A DNA stretch of 64,000 nucleotides from Alphaproteobacteria bacterium (GTDB taxonomy: Bacteria > Pseudomonadota > Alphaproteobacteria > Micropepsales > Micropepsaceae). Within the stretch, counting starts at the first letter, position 1; every line of letters starts with the position of its first letter. The stretch is taken from the NCBI GenBank assembly GCA_947462105.1, contig CANHNJ010000004.1, forward strand, positions 1 to 64,000. Direction: 5' to 3'. The translations under genes and the position numbers were made by a program. Under the pieces are notes generated by a model. That model was not told the origin of the DNA, searched no databases, and saw only the letters and a list, made by a program, of their open reading frames with translations. Below are positions 63,902-64,000 of this stretch, in pieces.

Positions 63902-64000
63902 ATGTCGCCAGTATCCAGACGCGCCATGCTGTACGGGACCGCTGCCGGTTGCGCAGCCGTCATGACCACCGACCTTGCCCTGGGCCAGAACCGCAGCGCC
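63902..64000 (+). CDS. N-terminus of a further paralog, probably another PQQ dehydrogenase (3' truncated by window edge)
   Basis: MSPVSRRAMLYGTAAGCAAVMTTDLALGQNRSA resembles MPPLSRRSMLYGSAAALTAASLPRLAEAQRSPNGA of the preceding gene. Confidence 0.6.
   Translation, partial: MSPVSRRAMLYGTAAGCAAVMTTDLALGQNRSA

Overview
This 64 kb, GC-rich window looks alphaproteobacterial from gene order and protein motifs; the organism is inferred, not searched. It is mostly a core housekeeping backbone. From the left: nuoF(partial)-G-H-I-J-K-L-M-N, birA, coaX, RNase J, DUF1467. Then a small accessory patch: N-truncated AzgA-like permease, small ORF, bicupin, NHL-repeat protein. Then proS, an MFS transporter, lolC-lolD, dnaE, an aminotransferase, rpsB-tsf-pyrH-frr-uppS-cdsA-dxr-rseP-bamA-ompH-lpxD-fabZ-lpxA-lpxI-lpxB, gltA and gltX (minus), a decayed comEC, lexA, moaC-HTH, trpC-trpD-trpG, ydbH/ynbE/ydbL-like genes and a frameshifted NiCoT transporter. 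The right end carries an AraD1-like / PQQ-dehydrogenase / cytochrome c / TSUP / GntR / PQQ-dehydrogenase region, with a further paralog starting at the edge. The strongest unusual signal is an unlisted 34-codon single-TM ORF between lolD and dnaE. It sits just downstream of a perfect GAAC-N7-GAAC site, the same architecture and orientation as the site in front of lexA in this window. This makes it a candidate SOS-induced membrane microprotein (SidA-like division inhibitor). Other notable items are a comEC pseudogene (internal deletion plus 1-nt frameshift), a 102-bp nested palindrome beside it, a MoaC-HTH fusion, an archaeal/eukaryal-type ProRS, a NiCoT frameshift, a second unlisted small membrane ORF, and a tandem repeat that duplicates a stop codon. 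No tRNA, rRNA, CRISPR array, prophage or transposase was recognised. No searches or folding calculations could be run.
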